Below are positions 1 to 12,008 of a stretch of 64,000 bases of DNA, in pieces. A program made the position numbers and the translations under genes. This DNA comes from Schistosoma haematobium (Eukaryota; Platyhelminthes; Trematoda; Strigeidida; Schistosomatidae): NCBI RefSeq assembly GCF_000699445.3, contig NC_067202.1, positions 3,779,429 to 3,843,428 on the forward strand, in the 5' to 3' direction. Position 1 is the first letter of the stretch; each line of letters opens with the position of its first letter. The notes below the pieces were generated by a model. It ran no database searches. It was not told the origin of the DNA and worked only from the letters and a program-made list of their open reading frames with translations.

Positions 1-130
1 TCCAGCTATTAACTTATCAGTTCGTCACCAATGAACAACATAAAAGATATGAAATGACGCTCTTTTATAATTATCGAAATCTTAAAAATTGAATATATTT
101 CTTTGTGTATTGTTAAACGTTTGTTTTTAG

Positions 131-249
131 GAGGGTGCTTAAAAATCGACCTCCAAAACCTGTAATTATACGTCCCCCACCAAGTCAACCATTTACAATA
201 TGGACAAGTGATTGTAGAGAACGACTTGAACATGTTTCAGAAGCAATCG
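131..249 (+). CDS. penultimate exon of the left-hand + strand gene
   Basis: The acceptor is a T-rich tract ending TTTTTAG at 130 and the donor is GTAATA from 250. Frame from 132 (AGG GTG CTT) stays open through 39 codons to ATC, with one trailing base. The other frame, starting at 131, hits a stop after three codons. Product region is basic and proline-rich. Confidence 0.7.
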
Positions 250-3200
250 GTAATAACAAAACTAGTGATATCTTTATTTAAGTATAAGTTTGTATAGTTG
301 ATGTCACAATGAAACCCCAGTTAAAATATACCTTTATATATTACCTTCCAAAAAATATGTAAAAATCAGGTCCTTGTACATAACATCGATGTAGGAGCCA
401 CGTGTTACGTATGCCTGAACGCCGATTACCACGACGTGCAATGCTAACCGGCGTTCGGGATGGTTGAAAGAAAGTTAGGGGCGGTCAAACCAAAACGTGG
501 CATCAGTGCTTGAAGTCACTAACTTGTAGTCTGAACCATGTTGGTAGATGCAGACTACTTGGTTGGGGTCCGCGTGACTATCGTAACCAATGGTTGTAGA
601 CTCTTGGTGACATGGTTCAGAATCGATCACAATGGCGTAGGTGTATACACACTTTGTCTTCTTTTAAACTATGAGATTAAAATCGCTTCATATCTTTCTT
701 TCTACGAGCTAATTCTTTCTTCCTGTACTTGTCTTTATATGCAATAATTCTTTTATATATTACCACAGTTGAATTGACTACTTCTATGAATCCGGTGTTC
801 ATCTTGCTGTGTTAATGAGGTATTGCAACTTGGATCGATGCACATATGTTCTTGATCCTACGTTGTAGCTGACTGACTGTACATAACATATCACCTAGCA
901 CGTATATGTATCAGTTGCTATTCATCATATCAACACAGTGAACAAGTCAAAATAAACTACATGAAATACAGAAAAGAATAATCTAGATACTGAATTAGAA
1001 AAGTAAAATGTACAATTCGAAAAGAACAAATGAAAAAAAGATTTGATCGCTTTCATAATTCGTTCTTTGTGTATTTCAAAATAAGGTTATCAGTTTATAT
1101 TTACCATTTTAGAGAATCAAAAAGACGTCAGCTGATAACTGCTGACAATGCTGAAATAAACTAGAACATCCATACTATTAGACTGTAATTTTGTTGGTTC
1201 ATAATTGAAATAAGTTTATAACGCACCTCAGTGTAACATGACACCCATACAAAACTACATTATTTAAAATGATTCTTAATTTTTTTTAGCCTTTGTTTAG
1301 ATGAACTGGTCAGGGCCATTAAAGTGGAAACTATTAGTTCACCAGCAAAATTTCTGTCAGTATATTATGTTAATTATCCCCTTACTTAATAGTCGTTTGT
1401 TAATGCACTTCGATTGATTCGTAACAATCAGCTTACAGACTTGTTCGAACTAAAGACCGGTGTCAGGCAAGGTTGCTTACCTTCACCCTTTCTCTTTCTC
1501 CCGGTGATCGACTAGATCATGATGACGTCAATATATGGGAGGAAGCACGGGATACAGTGGACAGCTAGGACGGAGCTGGACGATCTAGATTCAACAGATG
1601 ATCTAGCTCTTCTATCGCACACGCAACAACAAATGCAGGAGAAGGCGACCAGTGCAGCAGCGGCGGTCTCAGCAGCAGTAAGTCTCAACATACACAAAGG
1701 GAAAATCAAGATTCTCCGACACAACACAGTATGCAACAATCGAATCACACTTGACGGAGAAGCTTTGGAGGATGTAAAAACCTTTACATATCTGGGCAGC
1801 ATCATTGATGAACACGGTCGATCTGATGCAGATGTGAAGGCGCGGATCGACAAAGCAAGGGCAACATATCTACAATTGAAAAACATCTGCAACTCAAAAC
1901 AACTGTCTGTCAAATAACACCAAATTCAGAATTTCCAATACAAATGTCAAGATAGTTCTATCGTATGGGGCGGAAAGATGGAGAACTATAAAATCAATCT
2001 TCCAGAAGATACAAGTGTTTATCAACAGCTGTCTGTGCAAAATACTTAGTATCCGTTGATCAGAAACTATCGGTAACAAACTACTGTGGGAGAGAACAAA
2101 CCCAATTCAAGGGGAGGAAGAAATCAAGAAGTTCTGGAAGTGGATAGGACACACATTGAGGATAGCACCCAATCGCGTCACAAGGCAAGCCCTCGTCACT
2201 TGGAATTTTCAATGCCAAAGGAGAATAGAAAGACCAAATAACACATTACTTTGAGAAATGGAGACAGATATGAGAAGAATGAACAACAATTGGATAGAAC
2301 TAAAAAAGAAGGCACAGGATAAAGTGTGTTGGAGAGTGCTGATCGTTGGCCTATGCTCCATTGGGAGTAACAAGCGTAAGTAAGTAAATCAGAAGGAGGG
2401 TGATAAAAATGCAAGACATGCGTCAAGCGGTTTGGACTACAAAACCTGAAATAGTAGAATCACACTAGTTCAGTCTTGACAAATCAACTAGCACTAACTG
2501 GTGCTTAATTAACCAATCAGCTTGGCAATGACAAAGTAACTTCTAGGACTTTATCTTAATAACATTTCATATATATGTTAAGTAAGCATTGGTCATGTTG
2601 TCCAAGATGATAAAGAAAGCTTCTCAATAAAACCATTCTGATCAGAAAATTCAATAATAAAATTTATTCACCGTGTTAATTATATGGACGACTGAGCATC
2701 TTGCCGGAGTATAACAGAAGCTCCCCTGAAGCTAGTCGTTGTTGTCCAACCTGCTTCCAACGTGTTTCACTAATCCCAAGCACCTCTAGGTTGTATCTCC
2801 TCATTTCTGCAGCAATTTGGAAAACTCTCCCGGTCTCCTACATTGTACGAGTATTCCATGCACCTAAATAAATGGTTGCTCTGGTTGTCAGAAGGGGCAT
2901 CGACCTCGTAACTTCAGAAGGAACTCAGCTTTCATCATGAGGCGTCATAACTCTTCTAAACGAAGACCTTCTGATTCCCAGGGCACAGTTTAAATTCCTT
3001 GAATAATTTTTTTCTGGTTAGCGTTTTTTAGCGGGTTAGTTTTCTATGGGATGGGGTCACTAACCCCATGCCCACCCCTCCTCGTCTATCCGGGCTTCAG
3101 ACCGGCAGTAGCCCCCGGAGGGACCCCATGTGGAGTTGACTAAGCATCTCAGTGTTATCTATTTCACAGTGTTTCTCCGAGTTATATAAACTTTGATGAG

Positions 3201-3937
3201 ATCACTTTTGAAATATACGGAGTTCCCAAGAATGATATGATTAAATACTAGACAAACAAAAAAAATGTTTTTGATTGAGATCATGAACCGATTGATGTTA
3301 GACCACCACCTTTGGAAACCTGGAAGCACTGGACGGCCGTTTCGTCCTATTGTGGGACTCCTCATCAGTGCGCATCCACGATCCCACTCGCGGGATTCGA
3401 ACTCAGGGCCTTCGGTCTCGCGCACGAACGCTTAACCAACTGGACTACTGAGCCGGCATCCAGTGGTGGTAGTGTCTAACATCAACCAATCCACGAAATC
3501 GCGCGACCAACTTCCGTTGTACTGAGGTAGATACTTGTCTCTACCCGACAAGGATTAGCTCCACTGGTCACAGCTTCTCATTAGAACTTGTTTCAATTAC
3601 AATTCTGTAAAGTGTTGTAGTATTCGTATTCACTGAATTACTCGTAAATATCAGTACAGGACTATAATGATGAAATACTAATTGAAAGTAATCGAATGAT
3701 AAACTTAGTTAACTTTTCCTTATGTATAAAGTTTAACAAGTTTCATATGTGTAATCTTTTTCACAGCATACAATAATTGAGCTATTAAATATTCTTTTAA
3801 AAGATTATTTTAACTACTCATTAGTAATATAACTGTATATCTTAAATTTCTTCCCATTTTATTTAGATGCAAATCATACTCAAGCAACTAATGGTGGTTA
3901 TTCAAGAAAACCAGATGGCAATAAATTTATAGCTTGA
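131..3937 (+). CDS. 3' end of a + strand gene of unknown function (last two exons)
   Basis: Two exons joined by an intron at 250-3866 form the C-terminus of a protein that starts left of the window. The first exon ends one base into a codon and the last exon supplies the other two bases (GAT, Asp), so the frame runs through. The visible part is about 62 residues: a basic, proline-rich stretch (NRPPKP, RPPPSQP), then an acidic/basic helix-like segment (SDCRERLEHVSEAI), then a polar tail ending KFIA. No domain is recognised. The gene converges with the EGF/SEA gene whose stop is at 7029. Gene structure is inferred from splice sites, frame continuity and an adjacent AATAAA. Confidence 0.7.
390..881 (+). 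mobile_element. RTE-like LINE B, 3'-terminal fragment
   Basis: Carries the C-terminal reverse-transcriptase signature (GRCRL.GW..R/DY..QWLET) with frame breaks, the shared 3' UTR, and the terminal motif CCTACGTTGTAGCTGACTGACTG. Matches the copies at 18905, 20690 and 45643. Lies in the intron of the + strand gene. Confidence 0.7.
1430..2391 (+). mobile_element. RTE-like LINE A, reverse-transcriptase C-terminal half and 3' tail
   Basis: Translates in pieces to the palm/thumb of a non-LTR reverse transcriptase: TGVRQGCLPSPFLF, then a box reading STDDLALLS (the catalytic FADD with changed flanks), NIHKGK, ITLDGEALEDV and FTYLGSIIDE. Downstream the frame shifts and continues into the distal domain. 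The 3' end is GCGTAAGTAAGTAAA, the (TAAG)n tail of this family. An open stretch of 132 codons (1519-1917) survives, followed by stops; a 5'-truncated dead copy. Confidence 0.8.
2678..3135 (-). mobile_element. RTE-like LINE A, 5' UTR plus start of the endonuclease domain
   Basis: Read on the minus strand it begins with the family 5' UTR (CCGGTCTGAAGCCCGGATAG, a C-rich/G-rich block, then GCTAAAAAACGCTAACCAG). It enters an apurinic-endonuclease-like N-terminus: LGAWNTRTM, stop, ETGRVFQIAAEMRRYNLEVL, then GISETRW. The ISETRW motif carries the conserved Glu of this endonuclease class. A TAG replaces the expected Trp codon, and the element ends near residue 60. It faces the 3' fragment at 1430-2391, so they are separate insertions or an inversion. 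Confidence 0.75.
3270..3600 (-). repeat. H1 hammerhead SINE, near full length, ribozyme inactive
   Basis: Minus-strand order is leader, tRNA-like head (box A like TAGTCCAGTTGGTTAAGCG, box B GGGTTCGA-like), hammerhead block, then a tail with CGGTTCATGATCTCAATC. The catalytic box reads AUGAGGA instead of CUGAGGA, losing the essential C3. Belongs to a subfamily (3' end ATCAATCGGTTCATG) shared with 33.5 kb and 57.5 kb. Confidence 0.75.
3867..3937 (+). CDS. terminal exon of the left-hand + strand gene
   Basis: The acceptor TTTATTTAG ends at 3866. Two bases complete the split codon, then 22 codons lead to TGA at 3935-3937. The residues are polar (ANHTQATNGGYSRKPDGNKF). Phase matches the donor at 249/250. 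AATAAA follows at once, which supports a real 3' end. Confidence 0.7.
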
Positions 3938-3943
3938 ATAGGC

Positions 3944-3949
3944 AATAAA
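3944..3949 (+). promoter_or_regulatory. polyadenylation signal AATAAA
   Basis: A canonical AATAAA begins seven bases after the TGA of the + strand gene. If used, the 3' UTR would be only about 25-40 nt. Confidence 0.55.
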
Positions 3950-5025
3950 GAACAATTTGATCAGATAAATATTAACATTGACTGACACGTTGTTAACACG
4001 TTCAAGAAATTCCTTCAGTTTATATAACAATAATGATTTGATAAACTGACACAGGCTTAAATAGAAACACTATCAATAATCTTATTCTTCTTAAAGGTAT
4101 TCTTTAATTAAATTTGATTGTATCTACTTTCATTCATTCAATTAAGAGTGTATTGTTCTATCTATAAATAATTAAGAATAAATGAGAGTAAATACAAACT
4201 TGAATAGATTGGAATTCTGTTACAAAATAACATTTTAACATTGATAATTCATATGTCAATAGGAGATGGAGGAGATAGAATGTTTATTAAGAAGTAAATG
4301 TCATTGAGGTCATCCTTCTTTTTTTTAAAAAGAAACTTACATATATGTTATACCTAGAGCTTAAACTCTATGATATACCGCGTACAACTTGAGTAATCGA
4401 ACGTTAGAACCCTCTAAGTTACAAAATGAGAAGTGAGAAGACGAGTGAGAAGGAATGCTATTCCGAAAGAGCGTCAAATATGGTACAAAACTTTCAGGGA
4501 TTTATAGTTTTTAGTAAAAACGAAATCATCATCATAGTTATCCAATCCGCATACAGGGTTTTTTGTCATTTATCTAATATGGAAGACACACGTCGAGATT
4601 GTGCATTGTTCTTTCAAAAGATGATTGGATGGAATATCTTCAGCTCTTTCTGAGCGTCTTAGAGCTTCCTCAAGTTCACCCGTGAGCTTTTCTCATAATA
4701 TAACAACACAAATAATATGAGATCTTCTTAGACACTTACATATATATAATGACGGTTGACTAACAGTGGCTTAATACGTTTTCTTTCAATATCCGTTCTG
4801 ATCTTTATGTTACAATAAATGATAGTCATCTGTCGATAGATGTGGCTAAATTGACTAATAAAACAGGTTTACACAAATAGATCGTGTGTAAATGAGACTA
4901 TACTGATTTTCAATGAAACTATTGTCTGCTATTACTGTTTCCACTAACTAATCTTTAGATAAACTTATTAACATTTTGAAATTAAGTTAATGATTTCTAT
5001 GGAAGGATTTGAGTAGCATCGTCGA
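3950..5025. other. A+T-rich stretch without recognised features
   Basis: Contains short poly-purine and poly-T runs and a weak 75-codon open frame (4426-4653) without recognisable domains. I see no repeat family I can name. Confidence 0.5.
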
Positions 5026-5029
5026 TAAA

Positions 5030-5608
5030 CAAGAAGGATCTGGTGCAGACGTAAAAGCGAGGATTGACAAAACAAGGACAGCAGTCCTACAATTGAAGAA
5101 CGTATCGAACTCAAAGCAACTGTCTGTTAACCAATATCAAAATCATAATCTTCAATACGAACGTCGAGATAGTTTTACTGTGCGGAGGTGAAACATAGAG
5201 AATTACCACAACCATCAGCAAATATTTACAAGCATTTATAAACAATTCTCTACACAATATACTTAATGTCCGTTGACTGGATACCATCAGTAAAACTTGA
5301 ATGTGGGTGAGAACAGACCAGCTTTCAGCTGAAGAGGAAATAAAGACAATTCACTAGAGATGGAAGGGACATACATTACGGAAATCGCCAAACTGCATCA
5401 CAAGGCAAGCCCTAACTTAGAATCCTAAATGGAAACGAAAAAGAAGAAGGCTAAATAACACACTGCGTCGGGAACTGAAAGCAGAAATTCAAAGGACAAA
5501 TAGCAACTAGAAACAACTATAAAGGATTTTCTATGAAAGAGTTGGATTGAGAATTCTGATGAGAGGCCTATACTCCTACATGAGGGGTAACAGACGTAAG
5601 TAAATATG
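5030..5608 (+). mobile_element. RTE-like LINE A, 3' fragment
   Basis: Starts in the DADVKARIDK segment, passes through LQLKN.SNSKQLS and a degraded distal domain, and ends GACGTAAGTAAATA. Several frame breaks. 5'-truncated. Confidence 0.75.
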
Positions 5609-5609
5609 A

Positions 5610-6990
5610 AATTAGTAATTCGTATAAAAATAAAACTAACATTCTATAACTGAGAATAAAATGCCTTGACGGTGACAAACTCTAATATGATTTATTGGTT
5701 TCGAAAACACGCTTAAGTGACCTTTTGAGAATGTCCACCTACTGACCAGGACTAAATGAGGGTTATAAATCAGTGTGAGGAATCAGAGTTATGATTTACA
5801 GTTGATGGTTAAGGTTAGGAATTAGATTTAGTGTTTTCATCACGAACTGACATCAGCTATAATGCCAAAACTCTATTTAGTCATATGGATGGATGAATGT
5901 CGCACCAAAATCCGAGACCTGATATCTTGTACCTGATTGGTTCGTTTATAAATAATGACATAGCCAAATGTGTTCTCAAAATAATTAAATAATCTAGATA
6001 AATATTCAATATGGCGAGACTATAATTTATGGACGAGCCAATAAGGAGCGTTTGAGAGATCTCAAGGTCACAGAGCCAGTTTCAGTACCTGATGCTCACG
6101 TATGATCGATTTACAGCGGATCTCAATCAGGACATTACAGATGAGTGGCTACAACATATGGGATTACTAAGAAGTACCTGTATTTATGATTATGGTGTTC
6201 AAATGGCTGCTGGAAATTGTGAAGTCCATCGTGATGATGTTGTATTTCGATGTAATATATGTTGGTAAAACAAGGACTTTTGTCGCTCGATCCAGATTGA
6301 GACTAAGACAAATTATGATAATTGTTGTGAACTGGACAATAAAAGCATCAGTAACATTAGCTGCAGGTTTTCCATGATGGTCTAACTTCAATGGACTCAT
6401 GATCTCAACTATTAAAATGAAAATATTACTGAATTAAGAAAAACAACACCTTTATAAAACAAGATCCATTGACAACAACTGATACAATTAAAACAACCCA
6501 CTGAAGGAATTGAAATACATAAAATGTATGTTATAAAGATAATAAATCATTGTTTATGGTAAAACATAATAATAGTACAAACTATAATAAAAAAAACATG
6601 ATGAAAACCGTTGAATAAATCAAAAAATAGAAGTGGAAGGCAAGTTTTCCTCTCCCCCCTTTCTCTTTCTCTCTCTCTCTCTCTCTGTGAACTATTCACA
6701 TTTGTGCATTTGTTTGTTTGTCTTTATTTGTTTATCTTTTGTGAATGAGTATACATAGGTGCATTTGTGAATACTTAGTGTATGTAGGTGTGTGTGTGTT
6801 TGTGTGTGTGGGGGTGGGGTGGGGTGATTGAGTGGACACTTGGCAATAAGTTCATTCTAATGAACAAATAGTTCTGAATAGACATTTACATTATACATGT
6901 ATTGTTAATGAAAGGGAAACATGTATCCAGGTTTGTGTTGTTTGTTTTTGTTTTTACAAATAAACAAACATGTGACAAACGAAATCGGGC
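5610..6990. other. convergent intergenic region between the two host genes
   Basis: Mostly unique-looking A+T-rich DNA with a (CT)n tract at 6661-6687, a GT-rich to G-rich block at 6788-6825 and a small H1 tail. TTTATT at 6723-6728 is a candidate AATAAA for the minus-strand gene, about 300 nt past its stop. Confidence 0.45.
6362..6425 (+). repeat. H1 SINE, 3'-terminal scrap
   Basis: Matches GGTTTTCCATGATGGTCTA and ACTCATGATCTCAACTATT from the H1 tail. No ribozyme retained. Confidence 0.6.
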
Positions 6991-6994
6991 TTTT

Positions 6995-7028
6995 TTCTTC
7001 TTCTTCTTCTTCTTCTTCTTCTTCTTCT
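6995..7028 (+). repeat. (TTC)n microsatellite abutting the stop codon of the EGF/SEA gene
   Basis: About eleven TTC units run directly into the minus-strand TAA at 7029-7031. In the mRNA this would be a (GAA)n tract that opens the 3' UTR. Confidence 0.9.
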
Positions 7029-7186
7029 TTAAATATCATAATTTCTTGGCATATTAATTAAATCAATAGATTCTGGTCCACGACGATATCTTCGCCATAT
7101 TGTTCGACGACATCCACAAATAAGTACAGTAAGTGTACAAATAAGGCCACCAATAATAGCAAATGCTAATATAATTAAACCATCAT
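7029..7186 (-). CDS. exon 6: membrane helix and cytoplasmic tail
   Basis: Acceptor TACTATTTCAG. Encodes DG, then the hydrophobic run [20 protein letters not shown], then a basic tail ([11 protein letters not shown]) and [16 protein letters not shown] before TAA. Positive-inside charge supports type I topology. The tyrosine near the end could be a sorting or signalling site, which is speculation. Confidence 0.88.
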
Positions 7187-10100
7187 CTGAAATAGTAGAA
7201 GAATAAAAGAAAAAAACAAATATAATACATAAGTAAAGATGGATAGTGATATCCAGGACGTGCGTCTCATCCTATTTAGGACTCGTCAGTTAGATGTACT
7301 TGTATCTCAGAGTTCATGTTCATTCTGGCTAAGTGGATAACGTGATAATGTTTGAAGAGAGTGATGCTGGATTCGAGTCCCAGATGTTTTCGAAGTAGTG
7401 TTCTGGTATGTTAGGATTATCGAGTGAACAATGCTACATTCAGATGTGAAATACTACGTAAAGATGGTAGATCGATTGAAGAGGCAATAAAATTTCATTG
7501 AATAGGATGATTATAATATGTAGTTAGTATGCCATATCATCACCTACCTTGATATGGGATGATAGCTGGGGTAGAACAATATCGAAGAAAAGTTTGAGGT
7601 CAAATAAAAACATAGAACCTGTCTATAGACCCAATAACTTTGATAGTGAGCAGTGTTAACAGGTGTAGCCCATCTGGTAGGGGTTTGAACCATAATCGCA
7701 ACCAATTGTTGAAGATGGATGATATGGATAAGCATCAGTTGTAATAGCATAGATACATTCACATTTTCTCATAAAATACTTATACCTTTTAACTCAATGA
7801 TTTCATTCTTTGTTATCAAATTATATTGTATATTATCAGAAGGGGTTTGTGGAGATTTTTAGAAATTTTCACAGATTGAAGTCATGAGTCAGTTGAAGCT
7901 AGACCACCATTGAAAACCTGGAAGCACTGGACGGCCGTTTCGTCCTAGTATGGTATATGGTGGCGCAACTTCGTGGATTGGTTGAAGTTAGACATTAACA
8001 CCGTTGAATTCCGGCCGGCTCAGTGGTCTAATGGTTAAGTGCTCGCGCGCGAAGCCAGTAGGTCCTGCGTCCGAGCCCCGCGTGGTGCCGAGGAGTCCCA
8101 TACTAGGACGAAACGGCCATCCAGTGCTTCCAGGTTTTCAATGGTGGTCTAGCTTCAACTGACTCATGATTTCAATCTGTGAATATATTGTATATATTTA
8201 ATCTTGTCTACTACTACCCTTGAAACTCTTATTAATTCTACAAATCTGTAATTTGTCATTTCATTCCAAAGACCAATACACATCAATTAAAATTTATTCC
8301 ATTACACAAACCACTGGCTATCTGGACTCAGTAAATATGTGGATTATATCGTGGCATTTGAAGAGGAAGGTACTGAGCACCGGAGCGAATATCGACCGTA
8401 AGATACAGGTACATCCAGCTGTCAAGTCCAAAATAGGGCGAAACGTGCGTTCTGTATTCCAATGCTAGCCGCCATCCATCTCTGCTTATAAATAAACTAC
8501 GGTGTAAAACAGGATGAATATTATTAAATATTTCAATCTTATGAATGGTAGGTAGTGATCTTGTGTTGGCCGCTAAACCTCTCACTATATATCATGAACC
8601 ATACGTTAAAATACGGTTGTGGTAGCATTTATCAAGTCTCTAATCATTCTTAGTAGAGAAATATGCAAGAGTCTGGATAAAATTTTGGTTACATTAAACT
8701 ATGGAACCATAGCAGACCATTCCTGAAAATCTTGAATTCCAAGTGAATTTTCTTTATAATCGATATGATAATCAATTTTATTTACAATAGATGGAGCATT
8801 GGTAGCAGCCGGACCCAACACATATCTTTCATCTCATTTGGGAATCGTCAACTGAATTCACAGGCAAGATAAGAATTTATGGATGACCTTGGAAGGAATC
8901 CCAAATGACCTTGAAACATTTCAGTAAATCAGAAAACGGTCAGTGTAGAGTAAGAATATATTATACAGAACCAAAAAATCAGAGTGGACACACTTCTGTA
9001 ACTTGGTTTAAAAACTTTTCAACATCATGAAGAGGCTCTAAAGTTCTGAAATTGTAATGCATACGATACAGCAATTCATCCATGTGACTCTGTAATAATC
9101 GACCTCTGGAGCCATGATAAGGTCGCGAAAATTCTTTTAGCCTCGGTCACATTGCTTCTCTATTATTTTCGTGTACTCTGGTGGTGGGGTCTACGATGCA
9201 TGTAATCAAGTGTATGTGAGCATCGATATGCTCTCCGGCCATCTGTGTATATTGTGGTGCGTGGCTACACATACTGCCATATAAGTAGTAATATCGTTGT
9301 GGCCTCTTTGAGATGATCTATCATATGTACTAAGGACCTGTTATTTGTACTTAAGGAAGTGCTACTTACCCAGTCTTCTTTAGCACTTCGTCCTTTATTC
9401 AGTTTCCATTTTCTGATGACCGTTTCGTCTATTATTATTACCATTGTTATCATTGTTGTCATTATGGGTTCCTAGCGTTTTAATCCAAAGCTACAACCAA
9501 TTGAATTCAACCCTATCGAGTATGAGGAAGGTACCCACCAAAAATAGATTGATTGAAGTTAGACTTGTATACCATTGAAATCCAGCTCAACAGCCTACAG
9601 GATAATCGTCTACTCACAAGGCTGAAGGTCCTAAGTTCAACTCCCAGTTGTGGGGTGGTAGATGAGTCGCTATTGAGGAGTCACATATTTTCACTAGTTA
9701 ACTAACTTAAATCAATTTGTGATTAAAATCATTATCATTGTTAGACTAAATCAATACTTACACATACAACGTCGTCCAGGATAATTAGCATCGAATGATG
9801 CATCAATTGTAAAATGATTACACTCGCATATATAAGTACCTTGTGGTTGTACAATACATTTAGCATTTATTGAACAATCATGATTTCCATTTTTACAAGG
9901 ATCATGAACTGTAGAAAATAACAATGGAAAGTAAAGGAAAGTGTTGATCAATAAAATTGGTGATGGTTTTGTGATAAGGTTGAAATAAAATTTACCTGAA
10001 GTGGATTTTATGCAATAGTGAAAGCCAATAGTTTTAGCAAGTACTTATATCATTTAGTTATTAAAGTTTATGTTGACTGTTACATAGATTCTCCATAAAT

Positions 10101-11963
10101 CTCTTTGTTGATGATTAACATTTGATCATTAGTAACTAGTTTCAAACTGTAATTCTGAGGTAAGATGGTGGTTGGAGGTAGTCGACAGGAAACCATGGAC
10201 CCAGGTTTCGTGCTACGTGGCACTCGTCAGTAAAGTGTACCTGTAATCTTGAGGGAACTGGTACTCCCTGACGGACTCGGTCCCGTATCGGCCGGCCTTA
10301 CAGTCAGAGACGTTACCACTGGGCTATCTGGGTTGCGATTAAGCTCCTGTCGGAATGAGTTTTATTCACAATTGTTTGACCACTGGTTGGCGATCAATGT
10401 CATGTGTATCTTATCACAGCATAGTTCACACAATGTTGAGTCACCTAGATTAGTGGCCACAGTGCAACATGGTCGATAGCATTTGGTCTACACTAAGAAG
10501 GAATTGATACACATAACATTGATTACCATCCAGTGATCAATCAATTGTAACTTCCATAAACCTCACTATTGCTTATTAATATCAATTCAGTTTGAGTGGT
10601 TGTAGGATCATTAAATAAAACAATATTTCATAAGATATTACTTAATAATTTTTTTCTAGTTAGCGTTTTTTTAGCGAGTTAGTTTTCTACGGGATGGGGT
10701 CGCTAACGCCATGCCCAACCCTTCTCCTTTATCTGGGCTTGAGACCGGCAGTAGCCATCGGAGGGACTCCAAGCGGAGTTTTCATAAGATATTAGTCCAG
10801 AACAATAAAATTTCACTTTCAAACTATAAGGAATTATCGTAGAAAATCAATATCAATGAATAATAATAATTATTTTTGCATATGTGGTCTAACTTCATGA
10901 TTGAATTTTTAGAAAAAGTCAATGGGAACCTGTAAACGAGATTGTAGATCATCGACAATACTATGAAGCATAAACTGATCATGATTAACACAAAATTACT
11001 TGTACTCATGTTACTAAAGGTTATCTGATACTTTATATCTTCTCAAACTATATTCTTCATCCTAGTATGGGACTCCTTAGCAGTGCGCATTCATGTCTCA
11101 AACTATGAAGCTGATTGACATGGCATTCTAATCTCTCCAAATGCATTACATCTCATTTTGACCTGTGATGACTAATGTCAAATAGTGAGAGACTCAAGTC
11201 AAGCAGAGTTCCTTAGCAACTACGTCTGATTACATGACATTCAAAATATGTACACGTGATGTCAAAAGCGTTTAGACTAACAGTGAGCACATTACAATTT
11301 GATCTATATGATTCGATTAGCATCAAGAATAATATGACTTGACTTGAACACATAAATATTGGTACAAAGTGGCAACGAATACATATGCGCCACACAAGTC
11401 ACTTGAGTTTTGTGTTGGATGGGATACTGTGTGGGTGCCCAAACGGAAGAAGGTGGTTTTCTTAGAGGGTCACATCAGTAGCCTTCGACCTAAAGATCTG
11501 ATCCAGAAGGCAGTAGAGCAACGTCAGGTGATGGAGTGTCCAGGTAGCAAGTGACCGACAATAGATTCATACACTATTTGTCCCTTCAGGATCTTGGATC
11601 CCATGTAAACCATCGGTTTGGAATCAGGGTTTCCCAATTCAGCTAGGTGGATTCCCAGTGTCCACCAACCCTGTTAAAGCGCCAGACATTTGCTTCTTGT
11701 CCTCTCGATTTCGTAAACAACATCTGTAGTGCGAGAAGGCAGTGAATAGGACTTCCATCGCAGAGACTGTTTACGCGTGGCCATGTTAGAGCATTTGAAG
11801 AGGGAGAGCGGTCTCTCCCTACTCTCGGTCGTACCAGGGCGCATGAAACCGATAGGTTTTGGGTTCGAATCTTGCAAGTTGGGATCGTGGATGGCCATCG
11901 AATACTTCCAGATTTTCGATGGTAATCTAACTTCAATGGAGTCATGATCTCAACTATTGAAAC

Positions 11964-12008
<45 letters not shown>

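Noticed and set aside
1512..1913. 133-codon minus-strand frame
   Set aside because: Shadow of the LINE A coding strand, which shows RT motifs on +.
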